The notes below the pieces were generated by a model. That model was not told the DNA's origin and did not search any database. It worked only from the letters and a program-made list of their open reading frames with translations. A DNA stretch of 64,000 nt, from assembly GCF_019925205.1 (NCBI RefSeq), contig NC_083567.1:10788001-10852000 (forward strand), in the 5' to 3' direction. This DNA is from Metopolophium dirhodum. Lineage: Eukaryota > Arthropoda > Insecta > Hemiptera > Aphididae. The position numbers and the translations under genes were made by a program. The first letter of the stretch is position 1, and every line of letters starts with the position of its first letter. Below, piece after piece: positions 38,290 through 51,123 of this stretch.

Positions 38290-39028
38290 TATTATGTTAC
38301 ATGCAAACGTATACCTAAAGAATCGGCCACAATGTTTTCCAGACCGTGATTGTAAATAGCTCACATTGTTACAAAGTACATAACGTGCAGTATTTACCGC
38401 GTAATGTGTGTAATATACCGTATGTATAAATATAATACACATTTAGTGATATTAAAATAGTAACGAATACACCGTAACGGATCAAGGGTGTGTGACACCG
38501 TTACAAACTATAAACATTATTTGATAACAAGGAATAATGATTGCTAAACACATTATAGTCATATTACAGTACAGTGTATATACACAATATACTCGTGTTA
38601 ACGTAATATATTAAAAGAGACGCACCATGTTATGTTGAATAGTTCTGAATAGTTGTGGGCCAAAGCAACCGGCACGCACTAAGAAACTCCGGATGGCTCC
38701 AAGTTATAAAAATCGTAAGTCTTTCGTTTCGCGCAATGTTTCTGTATTAAATCATGATATTTTACCGAGGTTAAGTAATGATATTTATTTATATTTTTTT
38801 TTATATTTTGATTGTACAATAACAATAATAGCTCGTTATTATTTCAACTATCTTTCCCGAAGGCTGCAACTCCCTGGCTGTACGTTTAAAATTATAACTC
38901 AAAGGGCTCTGACAACTTTCGCCGAATCACCTCGCTGCGCGTAACAGCTGGTTCCCCATCCCCGTTACAGTACTTTTTTTACGATTTAACCACGAACAAA
39001 TCATATGTCAGTAAATTAATTGTATACC
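38290..39028. other. gene-free stretch
   Basis: No repeat end or gene is clear. At 38693 ATGGCTCCAAGTTATAAAAATC is followed by a good donor GTAAGT, so a 22-nt start exon is conceivable, but nothing downstream supports it. Confidence 0.3.
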
Positions 39029-39276
39029 CAGCGCCGGATTGGCCCGGCGGGTTGCCGAGTAAAACTCGGTAGGCCACGACAATTTTGGGACGTTCAAGTC
39101 ACGAGGGCCGCGCTGACTGTAAATAAGTTAAGAGTTGAAAAGTTGAAGGAATGGAGACTATAAAATAAAAAAAAAACTATGCACGGAATAAGAACGTACC
39201 CAAGGGCCGCCAGTTTGTAAGTGAGTTGGTAAAGTACGGAAAACTCGGTGGGCCGAATTTGTCCAATCCGGCCCTA
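39029..39276. mobile_element. 248-bp hAT-like MITE
   Basis: The ends are CAGCGCCGGATTGG and the complement of CCAATCCGGCCCTA, with a perfect 8-bp duplication TGTATACC (39021-39028, 39277-39284). AAAACTCGGTnGGCC occurs near both ends in the same orientation. No coding capacity. Confidence 0.8.
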
Positions 39277-39284
39277 TGTATACC

Positions 39285-42200
39285 CAGTTAAGATTGGATT
39301 TATGTAAATTAATTTATGCATTTATGTGACAACATTATTAGCTTCGTATTAAAATTTCGTTTCTAGTATATTAACTCGCTTTCACTGCTGTAGACGCATA
39401 TCATATGAGATATGTGAAAACTACACTAAAAAAATAAATAATATCTGCTAAAAATATTTAGTAAAAAATAAATAAATTTATTAATACTTGAACTATGATA
39501 AAATGCAATAAAAAAAAAAATTAAAGTATTAAAATAGTTTGTAGTTATTAACTCAGCAGTGAAAAGTAAAACCGCTAATTTTCCTTAAGAAATCACACAG
39601 AAGAAAAACTTTTAGATATCCGTCTTGTTTTTATTCCCACGAATATAATATTACAAACAAAAATAAAATATGTATTTTGAAAACTACCTACCGGACAAAT
39701 AAATTGCTAACTCGACCGATCGTCTAAAACGTCTTTATAAACGTGTTCGTGTCCAATTTACACTTTATATTATATTACCGCCGTCCACGTGATATGCGGC
39801 AATATAATATAATATGTGACCCAGCGGAAAATGTTTTCCGTAAAAAAAAAAAAAAAATGCAACGTTCACAAGAACCGATAATTTATGCTGGCCGATCCGT
39901 ACAAAAATCAAAACGCGAAATCTACGTAAAAATAAAATCTTACATTATCCGCGATAATAACGATAATAACCGATATAGTAAATTGTCGCATTTTTTGTTT
40001 ATGTTTTCAGAAACAACTGGTCCGTTTAACGTACGCGTGGCGTAGGTCTGGGGGTCTTCGACCTTAGGGGCAGCAGCCAGCCATTTATATTATTCGAACA
40101 AAATCCCGCGGGCTGCATTCGTAATAAAAACACGCATTAAATGATTAAAAATGTATCAAAAAATGCGTACTACACTTGTAATGTGTTCGCGGGTATCGGA
40201 ATGGACGCAGCGCGTGGTCCACGGGTTGAATTTTTCCCAACTTTTTCCGCAGACGGTTTTGGTCATAATATATTTTGTTTGACATTTATTTTACGTATTT
40301 TTTGTCTACTGTTAGATTGCGGGGGTAGATAAGATTTTCGATATTGTTCTAATCATATTGTACGCATCCACCGGATTTTTTAAAATTGTTTTTACTGACG
40401 TCCCGAAGTTTTTAAAATGTGGTCCGTGTAATTATTTAAAAACCTCAATATCTTAATTATTTAATATAATAGAGGTAACCTAATAAAAATGTATTCATAA
40501 TAAAGTTACGATGTAAATGAAATATGGCCCGACCTTAACATGGACTTCGGCGCCACTGACGTTCAATAATAAGTACCTAGCGGATGTATCTACCTCATAA
40601 TATTAGGGTTAGGATGTTTATGACTTTGCGGGTTTTTTTTCAGATTATCCTATACATGCATTATTAGATAGAAATTTGTTTCCTGCTGTCTATATTCAAA
40701 ATATCTACATTGTATTTGCCATTTGGCATGTTATCCGATTTTTATTTATTAATTTTTCTATTTTATACTTTAAAGTTACTGGTTTAAAATAAAATTTTAT
40801 TTTTATATGTATCTTATTAATTGATTTTGAGTTTATCGGCAAATACAACTCGATTTGAATCATCTGGACAGCATTTTTCAGAAGAAATATTATAGTCAAT
40901 ACTTTGGCTATAATACAAAAGGTCAATTCAACTGGAGTCACTGGACGTCAAAACGAATATCCGTAGAATCGTTATACATTTCTCTATTATTACGCCTAGT
41001 ATTCTTCTGGGCTAATATATTATAATATATGCCTTAGAGAAATGCACACGTATTGGGGACTTTGTCATTAATCGTAAAAAATAAAATAACATTATGCGAA
41101 CTTTAAATTGTTAATACATCAGTATTGTACAATAATAACGGAGGTCGGGAGGTACTTATTATATTATAATGAATTATGATATTATGTGTTACGACTTACT
41201 TTATATGGGTAGGGGCGTGGTTTTTTTTTCTCATTCTTTTATGTTTAACGAGTGAGTGTCTGAGGCACAGCAAACTCGCTAGTCGCCATTATATTATTAT
41301 AAAATTATCTCTTTATCTCTCTCTAAATATATATATATACGTAGTTCCGCCGCGAGAGAAGACTCGTCGTCGGAAGGTAAACACAGAGAAAACGTCCAAT
41401 GAATTTCGACCGACTTTTCGTATAATTTTGCATATATTAATATGTAATAGTGTGGCCCCAACCGTTTGAATTCCGGGTCATCACAATAGTGGCACTACAG
41501 CCGTAAATAGTCTTCAAGGTGTCTGCGTTTTCCACACCAGGCAGTAGGTATACCTTATTAGGTACAATTCAAACTCGTCCGACTTCTTTTTAAATCGTAC
41601 TTTATACACACACACACGCATCAATGTTATAATGTATTTGTGTACAATCGACTTCGGGGGAGAACGAATTTAACCGTAATCGGTATGTATTAAGTAGGTA
41701 CACTCCGCCCGAACCAGGAATATTGACTTGTATGGACTGGCTATATTAAAATATTACCTATTATTGTATTCGCAAAATTCCTTTTTTTCAAATTCAATTT
41801 CTAAAAATTGTCATATCTGATATCGTGTCGAGACACTACGTGTATTCCACTCGACGCGTAGTTATATAATACAATATACGACACCTAGCTATACGTGACC
41901 TCGGCTACCAATCTCTTCGGTGGCAGCTAATAATATTATTATATACTGCAATGTACCTGCGTGTATTAATTAATTTAAAATCGCGTCACACATCACGTCT
42001 TATGCGCACACGGAGGACATTATTTTAAGGGCGAATATATACTTTGGGAAACGTATACTTATCGTCTCACGCACTCACGGTCGGAAGGCGTGCGATCAGA
42101 GGGGCACAAAATCGAAGTGGGGTGTACCTGTGCGAATATACCTATGTAGGTACTATAATGCCATTCCAGTTATCCCGAAATGGGGCGGTGGGGCAGGTAG

Positions 42201-42701
42201 AAAACGGAATCGTCGCGTGTATATAATAACATTATAATAATATGAAGAAGTGTACACACGCACACACACACACACTCACACGCGATGAGGGGGGTGCCTA
42301 TAACCTGACCTGCAGCCGTCACCACCACCCTCCTGTAGTACTGCGGTAGACGCGTATCTGCGAGGAAACAGTCTCACGGGCATGTGTGTACACGATATAA
42401 TACCTATTCCGATGGTCGCGAAGTTTCCCACAGTGTATACCAATATATATTTATACATACCCGTACACACAAGCACACATATATTATTTAGGTATATATA
42501 TATACGTGTACGATTCACACAGGTGTTGTAGTAACTCGCGTAGGTATATTGTTTCATGTACAGTCGCACCCCATGTCGTCGGGTCGCGCGGTCTCGGGCG
42601 CGTGGGACTCGGCCGATTTTCGAAGGGGCAGTGGAGTTTTCGCGCGCGGAACACAGTCACATATAATAACACATAATATAATATAATATAAAATAATATA
42701 A

Positions 42702-42734
<33 letters not shown>

Positions 42735-44121
42735 TCGTGCGTATTAATCGCTATACATCATGTACGCGCGGTCTCCCCAGAAAAATAAATAGTACAATAA
42801 TTTCCGACATATGTGAATTCACGCGCGATGTTTAGGCGATGGAAACTGGGGAGGTAGGTAAAGAGAATGACGAGGGAATTCGGTTTTATTTGTTTTACAA
42901 CAATGATGTCCTTTTTTTCGTACACCGTATAAAGAAAATTTATTAAGTATTGTTAGTAGAAAGAAGTAAGTAATTGCATTAAATGTTCAAGCTTTTTTTA
43001 CCTATAAAACAAAATTGTATCATACATAAATCGAAAAAAAAACTAAAAAGGTGAACATTTCATACCTTGGTAAATAATTCAAAACGATGCAAAATATTTT
43101 TAACCCAACGTTCTATTTTTATTCAATGCCATTTTTTTATTCATTATTTTTAGAAATTACAAGTACCTTCTAATATTTAGTTATTATTTTTTCCTTTCAT
43201 ACGGATCAGTAGAGCACCTACCAATTCTAAACCTTAATAAAAAATTGAAAAGCAAATGCTTCTCTAGAACCCCGTTCACTTCGGAATTTCGATACTACTC
43301 TTGGTATGAAACAGAAAAAGTAAAAACAGTTATCAAAATATTCGAAATATAATCACAAATAACAATAGTCCGTTGTATAAACTAATTGATGGCACTTACC
43401 ACACCACCTCACCTACAGTTCACGGGGACGAGATAGAGTGAGGTTAGATGTGTGTTACGACTGTTACGAGTGAGTAAGAAAAAACTGTAACGTCCCAAAC
43501 GCAAAGCTTTTTCTCTCTTGGCTCCATAAGTTTCTGGGTAAATTCCCAGACGCATAATTTTTCTCTCTCGGCTTTCCCGTCCACTGGTTTCTCTATCTAA
43601 GCGCTGTCCACTAGTTTATAGGTTTATGAATGTTTGTATATATGCGTGGTTAATCTTTTGGTGGTACCTGTTAACAGTACAGTGATCATGATTATAAAGA
43701 AGTTTATAATCATGACAGTGGCAGCGCGCTGAAAAGTGATAGCATGTTTCATAAATCATAATCAATTATTCAATTAAAATTAATTTAAGATGTTACATAA
43801 CATTTTGAGTGGTAGAAAAATATTGGTAAATGTATCCTAAAATGTTACCGTATAAATTTATCGTACGAAGCACACACGTTTCTATTATAAGTATAAAATT
43901 TTTATACTTGTGTCAAAAATTATTCTAAACATTTATAAAATGTTTTAAATATTAAATTTGGACGGTTTGCTTTACGTGATTACAGGTTACTGGTTATTTT
44001 CAATTGTGTCGCATTTAAATTTCCAGTAGTTTTCCGAGAAAATCGTGTAGAATGTTTGAAGCAAAGTGAGTATCAGATTCAAAGGAAAACTGAGACCATT
44101 ACGAACACCGAGTGTCCCGAT
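39285..44121. other. CpG-enriched gene-free region
   Basis: GC- and CpG-richer patches (for example 40020-40330, 42040-42210, 42540-42660) alternate with AT-rich DNA. There is an (AAT)10 microsatellite at 42704-42733 and a perfect 13-bp hairpin at 43686-43715. The open frames are short, unsupported by splice context and match no family I recognise. Confidence 0.4.
42704..42733. repeat. (AAT)10 microsatellite
   Basis: Ten uninterrupted AAT units, preceded by an ATAAT-rich stretch from about 42660. Confidence 0.9.
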
Positions 44122-44130
44122 AGCCGATAC

Positions 44131-44679
44131 GAATCGCGGTAAAAAAGTCCAAAGTAAAAAAAGTCCGCAGTAGATAAGTCCTAAGCCTAAAAAGTCCGGG
44201 TAAAACAGTTCTAGGTAAAAAAGTCCTGTATAATAATATATAACAATATTTAAAATAATTTATTTAAAAAAAAAGTTTAATGATTATAATTACTTATAGT
44301 ATCATTACCTAAATAACAAAATCAAAATTATTATTTATACAAAGAAATATACATAACATATTATAATGATTTTTCAGTTTAATAAAGTATTAACTATCGT
44401 CGTATAAAATATAATAAATTAAAAAAAATTAATTCAATAATTATAATTTTTATCTAAGTGTTGTTCTAATATTATGATATATCAGTGTAATTAACTATAG
44501 ACATAAAAATAATAAATTTAAAAAAAAATTACAGTTAGTAATAATTACAACTTATATTAATACTAATTGGAACGTTTGATTGTTTATCACATCGTATTTT
44601 TTCATTTATCTAATTATAATTTATGTGTACCAGACTTTTTCATCACTGACTTTTTCTGCCTCAGACTCTTTGGTCCACC
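44131..44679. mobile_element. Mutator-like MITE with AAAAAGTCC subterminal repeats
   Basis: It is flanked by a perfect 9-bp duplication AGCCGATAC (44122-44130, 44680-44688), the size made by Mutator-like transposases. Four AAAAAGTCC motifs crowd the left end (44141-44226), and GACTTTTTC-type motifs in the opposite orientation mark the right end (44632-44670). The 549-bp interior is nearly pure AT and non-coding. Confidence 0.7.
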
Positions 44680-44688
44680 AGCCGATAC

Positions 44689-45346
44689 CTACTTTAAATT
44701 CAACTAATTATCTATACGCTTAAAATTAGTTGTTGAAGAATTTTCCTCGAATATGACTTTCTCACAATCATCGTCTGCAAGTGGAGCAGTCACAAGGCTT
44801 CAAGGGAAAGAGAAAAACAGTTCTAAATATTTTTCGATTAGTTATATGAACGTTTACGTTAATATATATTTACATAGGAGCGTCATAAATTAAAATGCGC
44901 AAGTATCTGGTATAATGGTAATATTAAAATATTTCAGTTTAATACATTTATCTCGATTAGCCGGCCGGACTTGTGCTACGCGACGGGAGGGGGATTGAGT
45001 CGGCACGAAGTACCGAGGAAAGTCTCTGACCTCGCAGAACCCACAGGGCACACACCCATTACGCAGGGGATTTCGATCGGGTTTATTCCCCACGAATAAC
45101 GGTTGAGAAGAAAAATACGATTTTGATCGCGCACGTCTCCCTGGTCCGCGAGGAATGGTCACTATCGAAAATTCCAGCCGTCTTACGTATATAATATACC
45201 TACATTAAACAATAATATTACGTACCTAAATCCGTAAGCGGTGTATACTTTGTACGTGACTTATCGCTTATATAGTTATTAACACTAGTAGGTATATTAT
45301 ATCATATACCTATAATTATTATGTATTATAAACTATTATGTACACG
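44689..45346. other. gene-free, partly CpG-rich
   Basis: A CpG-rich patch at 44960-45180 gives a 90-codon minus-strand frame. I see no start context, splice sites or family resemblance, so it is not called. Confidence 0.35.
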
Positions 45347-45354
45347 GTACACCT

Positions 45355-45930
45355 AGTTGCGCAGGAACTATTTTTCATGAGGGTGGGGGGGAGGCAAAAC
45401 ATAAAACACTTAACAACTATTATATATGTATTTGTGATTTATTACAGAAAACCTTTCTTAATATTTTATTCTTTTAATGTTGATATAGGTAGTGTATTAT
45501 AATATAAGAATTATATAAATGTATTGATATAATATTATAGTATAATATAAATATAAATACATTAAATTTATACATTAACATATAGAAACAAAACATAAAA
45601 CTGCATATTTACTTTATACCTGAAGTTATATTCAAAAGTAACAATGTATAAATAAACATTACTCAATATGTTTATTATGTATTATGTTATAATAATAAAT
45701 AATAAATCGATAATAGTAAAAATAATAATATTATCACGCACACTCATACATTCATGAAAATTAGACCAATTTTGAATTTATACGTAAACGTATAAATTAA
45801 ACGTAATTTACGATTGTTTACCCTTTAATTTTAATGTAGTAAGGGGTAAAGTATACTTTTGCCCCCCTTGGATTATATCGGAGGGGTCAATTGCCCCATC
45901 TGCCCCCCACCCCTTCTCCGATACCACTGG
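45355..45930. mobile_element. 576-bp element with GTACACCT duplication
   Basis: A perfect 8-bp GTACACCT flanks both sides (45347-45354, 45931-45938). The ends are weakly inverted (AGTTGCGCAGGAAC; CTCCGATACCACTGG). G-tracts just inside the left end face C-tracts just inside the right end, as in other aphid-type MITEs here. A hAT relationship is likely from the 8-bp duplication. Confidence 0.6.
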
Positions 45931-45938
45931 GTACACCT

Positions 45939-46296
45939 GCGTGCACCGTCGTCTCAAAAAGACTCTAAAGGAGCCGGAATCGGCATAACTGGTTTTCAGA
46001 GCGCTATTTTATAACAATACGCGTATCTAGAGACTACTGTCTTACGTACGAGCGGAAGCATCAGAACAATGCGCACACATACACGTAGAGTAAAATATCG
46101 TATTATATTATATACAGTAAAATACTGTATACGTACGCACATATTATATTGTAGGGCGCAAAGCGATTCGCTTTGATCGCGTGACTGGCAGATTAGACGA
46201 GACAATTCCTGACGTGTTGTAAAAATACCACACACATAATAATAACATAATGTATATACCCCATGGTCCATGTCCCTATACGTATACTACATACAC

Positions 46297-46359
<63 letters not shown>

Positions 46360-49300
46360 CCGCGAGTGCAGAGTATTCCATCCAAGTATCCGACGGTGGT
46401 CTATATTATGCTACACAGTGCCAAAATAATAATCTCAGTAGTTGTAAAAAAAAATACCGGTAAAAATATTCCCTATTTACCAGGAAGAAAAATCCCCTGT
46501 TTAATAATGAATCGAATCAGTATTCTTAGAATGCATCAGTGTCGAAATAATAACAAACTTTTTTTGGACGTGCACACTATCATTGATCAATGATATTTTA
46601 AAACATAATTAATTCACAAACAAAATGAAAAATGTACTTGGACGTAGTATTTTAAAGACTTTCAAAGTAGGTAGGTCAGATACCTACTCTGAAATCAAAT
46701 AGGCAATTATTTTCAAATTATTTTTTTTCTTATTTTATATATTTAGATAATATATTTTTAGATATCAGAAAATTATAAATCGATATGAACATACATCATA
46801 AAACACAATCTTATATTTATATAATATAATGCAAATGTGCACACTATGAGTTATGACATTATAATATTATAATATTCAAACAGGGGATTTTTTCTCCGCA
46901 ATTTATGTAGACGTTTACAACTGTGGTCTAATAGGCTGAGTAGTTTATTATGTAATAGTCTATGGGAATCACGTACATGTTTAAATCCAGGGATAAATAA
47001 ACCCACGTTTTCTTACATCGACAACCACCGTATATCATACCACCCATATGGGCTATACCCACACAAATCCTCGGAGTTGAGTTAGTACCTACTACCTATA
47101 CTAGGGATGTAAATCAGCACGTGCTTACGAATTTTTATTTTTTATTTTTAATCGTTCTTTGGGCTTTGGCAATGACGGATTAGCTTTTTGTGGGGAGGGG
47201 TAACGGTTTGTTGTGGAGCACGTGTGTTATGTGGGGCAAGGATTCGTCGCCATAAATTCCATAGGGAATTCATAGTGAATATTAGTGAACATTAGTAATA
47301 TTAGACTACGGCCAACTAAAATGTCACACCAGGCCCAATTACGAATTTTAAGGGCGTCACGTATTATAGTATATATATTATTGATTATAATATGGAGAAA
47401 TAATGTTTAAAGTTAAAGTGATGCTCTAAATATTGTACGTGCAATTATTATTTAGTTATTGATATTTAATAATGTATCATTATTTCACCCCGTTGCTTTC
47501 ATAATTTAAATTCTTTATCAGCATTAGTAAATAGAAATGTATTATACAGTATAATATTGGTAAAACATTTTACAATAATATAGTCTTCTGTATTATATGT
47601 TTTATTTTTATAAAACCGAGAACACTGAATAAATGCGTAACTTAAGATAACAATAATATGTAATTATTAAGAAACAATATCAAAACGCGTGCGTGAAATA
47701 ACGTCATTTTGGTGATATAGTGCCTATACATGCGGACATAGGGGGATGTCATATATTCCCGAAACACCACCCTGTCAGAGGAGGACTGGGAGTAAATATC
47801 CCAGGTGGTGATAAAATATACCAGCCCAAATTACTATTGTGTTATTTGTAGGTGACCCTGTAGATGCCACTGGGCTGTAATGCTGTATAATATACTAATT
47901 AGAAAAATACCTACGTCGTATTCTGACGGGTACCACCGATCATGGTCGTAACTAGGGATTTGAACATTTCCCAAATTATTCATTTTTTATCCGTCAACGC
48001 TTTGGATGTTAATACGGTCATATAATATGACAACGGACGTCTCCCAAGTGTATACGATTTTCAAAATTGTACATTTTTAATTGCCTAAGTGCGTCCGCCG
48101 TGTTATCGCTTATATTTTTGGTAGAGCTCAATTGCGTCCGTATATAATTAACTACTTCGGCCGAACAGAAAAAAATTACACCCATGAAGACAATATCAGA
48201 CAATTCGAAACACTGAGAATTTATTTCGCGAAGATGTCATTTCAGAATCAAACAAAATCAAATTTGTGATGTAATTATCAATCACAACAATAATATTAAA
48301 ACGTTATAAATAAAATTTACAAAAACAATCTTTTGGAAGTGTAGTCCAGTTCAGCTACTCTTTTTTATAAACGCACTCGAAACACTATCCAGGTATCATT
48401 AATTCAGGACGCAATCACGTACTCGCAAGATTCCCCGTGACAACGATCTCGTGTGAAATAGGCCCCATCTCGCCATCATTGATAGAAATGCAAAACTAAA
48501 GGTTGGTTAGGTTGTACGTCACGAGGGGTATTATGTAATATTATGCAAGTCTATAGTACCTATGTATATTTTTTTCGTTGTCTTATAAACCGTAAAAAAT
48601 TATTTCGTCCGTAACACCAACGTGCGTGCACTTTGTCAGTGGGGTAGGAGAGATGAACAGTGATTCCTGTGTTCTCGTATATTATGTGAAATCATAGAAC
48701 AAAATGTACTACAACATTTACAATAAAAACAATAGGAAAAAATAATTATTAAAAAAAAATAATATTCACAATGTTTCCCAGTTAGATCTAACCAAACCTG
48801 ATAATAATATGAATTTTGATTTATTTTTTTGCAATCCACACGATATAAAAACCTCATTTAATGGATAATTAAATTATAGCAGTTGTTATAATTGTAGACG
48901 TTCATGTTCATACACGATAATTATTGCAATTGCAGACTGCAGTCTTTGTTATTATTAATCGTTTAATTGATTAATTGAATTAGTTATATTATTGTCATTT
49001 TAATTTTTTCATTCAGTAATTTTTTCCCCTCAACATAACCATTTTGAAACTCTATAATTTCATATGGTCAATCGAACTTTTATATTTGTTTGATTACAGT
49101 AATGTTATTTATTATTATCTTTTTTTTCTCTCAACGCATAGTCAATTTTTCAACTGTAAATCGATATGTTATTAATTTCAATGAATATTATCCAACTGCT
49201 GATGTTTGGATCCATATTTCATATACTGTACTACACACCCGCCTACAAGATAAAATAAATAAATACTATTTCGTACCGTATACAGCTCGATAGTCCGATG

Positions 49301-49749
49301 GCCAAGACGCGTCTGCCGCCGCGTACGAGCCACCCGGTGTACCTATATATAGGCATACTCGCACATATTATGGGAAATCTTTCGTTGTCGTATTATCGTA
49401 ACGTTTCATTGCGCTCGACAAAACACGACGTACACGCACGCAGACTTTCAGTCTGGCCGTCAAGTACAAAACGTTCGGGAAAATTGCGAAAAACGCACAC
49501 CGTTCGACTTTTACAGATTGTCCATGATATAGGTACCTATATATATATATATATTCATCGTCATCTGCCACGCAGAACCCATTGGATACCTCTACTACAG
49601 CTCACAGACTTCAACGTTTATAACAGATGTAATAAAACTTTTTCATCCCGCGGCTCATTCGTCTCTTCACAACATTTCGGTGGCTCTCGGATTATTAAAA
49701 AGAACACAGAAACTTATAACGTTTACTTTTTTAGAACAGCCGGTATATA
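45939..49749. other. gene-free region
   Basis: It contains the (CA)30 microsatellite, an inverted pair GAAAAATCCCCTGTTTA (about 46485-46501) and AAACAGGGGATTTTTTC (about 46877-46893), and CpG-rich patches around 48050-48160 and 49290-49510. The 164-codon plus frame at 49298-49792 ends inside a mariner-like element and shows no recognisable domain. Confidence 0.4.
46299..46358. repeat. (CA)30 microsatellite
   Basis: Sixty bases of uninterrupted CA. It creates artificial His-Thr and Cys-Val repeat frames on the two strands. Confidence 0.95.
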
Positions 49750-50294
49750 CAGGGCAATTCACCGAACATACTCACCTACACTTATTTCATAAATTTTGAC
49801 ATTGTATCACGATACTTTGTATCTGTTGTGGTTCACGATAATGGGGGGGTGGTTTGGAAGACACGCGGGCTATGGTAATTTGCAAATGTTAGTAGGTACC
49901 TAATTAATATTAATATATCAACATATTTTATAATTTCCAAGTATAATCAACACCCAATATAATAATAGATCATATATTACATAATATATTATTTTATAGT
50001 TTTGTAACACCATTTTTAAGGACTACCTACTGTGCTTCGTATAACTATTAAATATTATGTAAACATTTTCATAACAACTGTCCACTAATAAATTTACTGT
50101 AAAAAAGGGAGATACTTGTTTGAAAAACATGAGTTTGTTTCGCTAACGACACTTATTCTTAAATATAGAACAAAATATCTGAGGAATTTGAAAATACAGT
50201 CTGTATAATAGTGTATTTAAAAATTCCAAAAATAAATATTTGAATAAATTATTACTAAAGGAAACGATGGGGTGAGCATTGGTAAATCTCCCTG
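49750..50294. mobile_element. mariner/Tc1-like MITE, family M copy 2
   Basis: The ends are CAGGGCAATTCACCGAACAT and the complement of GCATTGGTAAATCTCCCTG, flanked by TATA on both sides (TA duplication). It is shorter (545 bp) than copy 1 but shares the CACCATTTTTAAGGACTA and AAAATTCCAAAAA blocks. Confidence 0.7.
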
Positions 50295-51046
50295 TATATA
50301 ATTATAAACGCGTCAGTTATATCAAAAAACAAATTTAACAATAGTAAATTATGCATATAAATCCGAAATTAAATGCTGTACGTTCAGATAAAAATAATAT
50401 TATATTAATCGCAATCATCGTTGTTATATTATTTTTCCTCTTCCATGCCACTGCCCTACTGACAAAATAATATGCTCGCGACGCCCCTCGGAGCCACCGC
50501 GCACTGTTCGAATGCACCTCTGGTGTACACGATCGCGTGGTTGTTGTACAATGATATAATATTATCCCTTTCGTTCGATCGATCGTTTATCGCAACGAAT
50601 GTAATAATTATAATAATTGGCATCAAACCGCACGCGTATATAATGTTCCGGTTCCTATTTTCCGCGTGTCAATGTTCTTGAATATTAAACTAAGTACGGA
50701 ATAATAGAAGGGTTAATAAATCGTACGACTGTGATATTTATCTTTTGTCCAATGTCGACGAGAATTAATATCAATAATAGTCTGTATTGTACGGCGTGTC
50801 TTACGGTTCATTTTTCGCTACGTTCGATTTGAAAGGAGCTTACCGACAATCGAGAACAGCTTACCGACATATTATATAATACGGAATTATTTACCACTAT
50901 ATAATATACTATACCATGCCGATAATGTATCGGTTGTGTTGTTTATTTAGACGCAATATAATAAGGCATCTCTATTCATTCGACGAGTGAGACGATTTTA
51001 AGACATCTCCCGCGTCTTTCCGCCTATTGTCGTAACTATATTGCAG

Positions 51047-51123
51047 GACGAAGCGGTGGAAAAGATTCGAAAGAATGCAATGGAAATGTTTGTGCTCGGC
51101 ATTAGAACGTTTTGCACAACAAG
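51047..51123 (+). other. isolated exon-like segment
   Basis: A 77-bp stretch is bounded by CTATATTGCAG on the left and GTATTA on the right. It is open in the first frame and reads DEAVEKIRKNAMEMFVLGI followed by RTFCTT, a plausible soluble helix with many polar residues. It could be one exon of a gene whose other exons lie outside or are too short to spot. I recognise no family, and chance is a real alternative. Confidence 0.2.

Noticed and set aside
46193..46593. His-Thr and Cys-Val repeat proteins
   Set aside because: They are translations of the (CA)30 microsatellite.
49298..49792. 164-codon plus-strand open frame
   Set aside because: It contains a translated AT microsatellite (YIYIYIH) and runs into the left end of a mariner-like element; no family resemblance.
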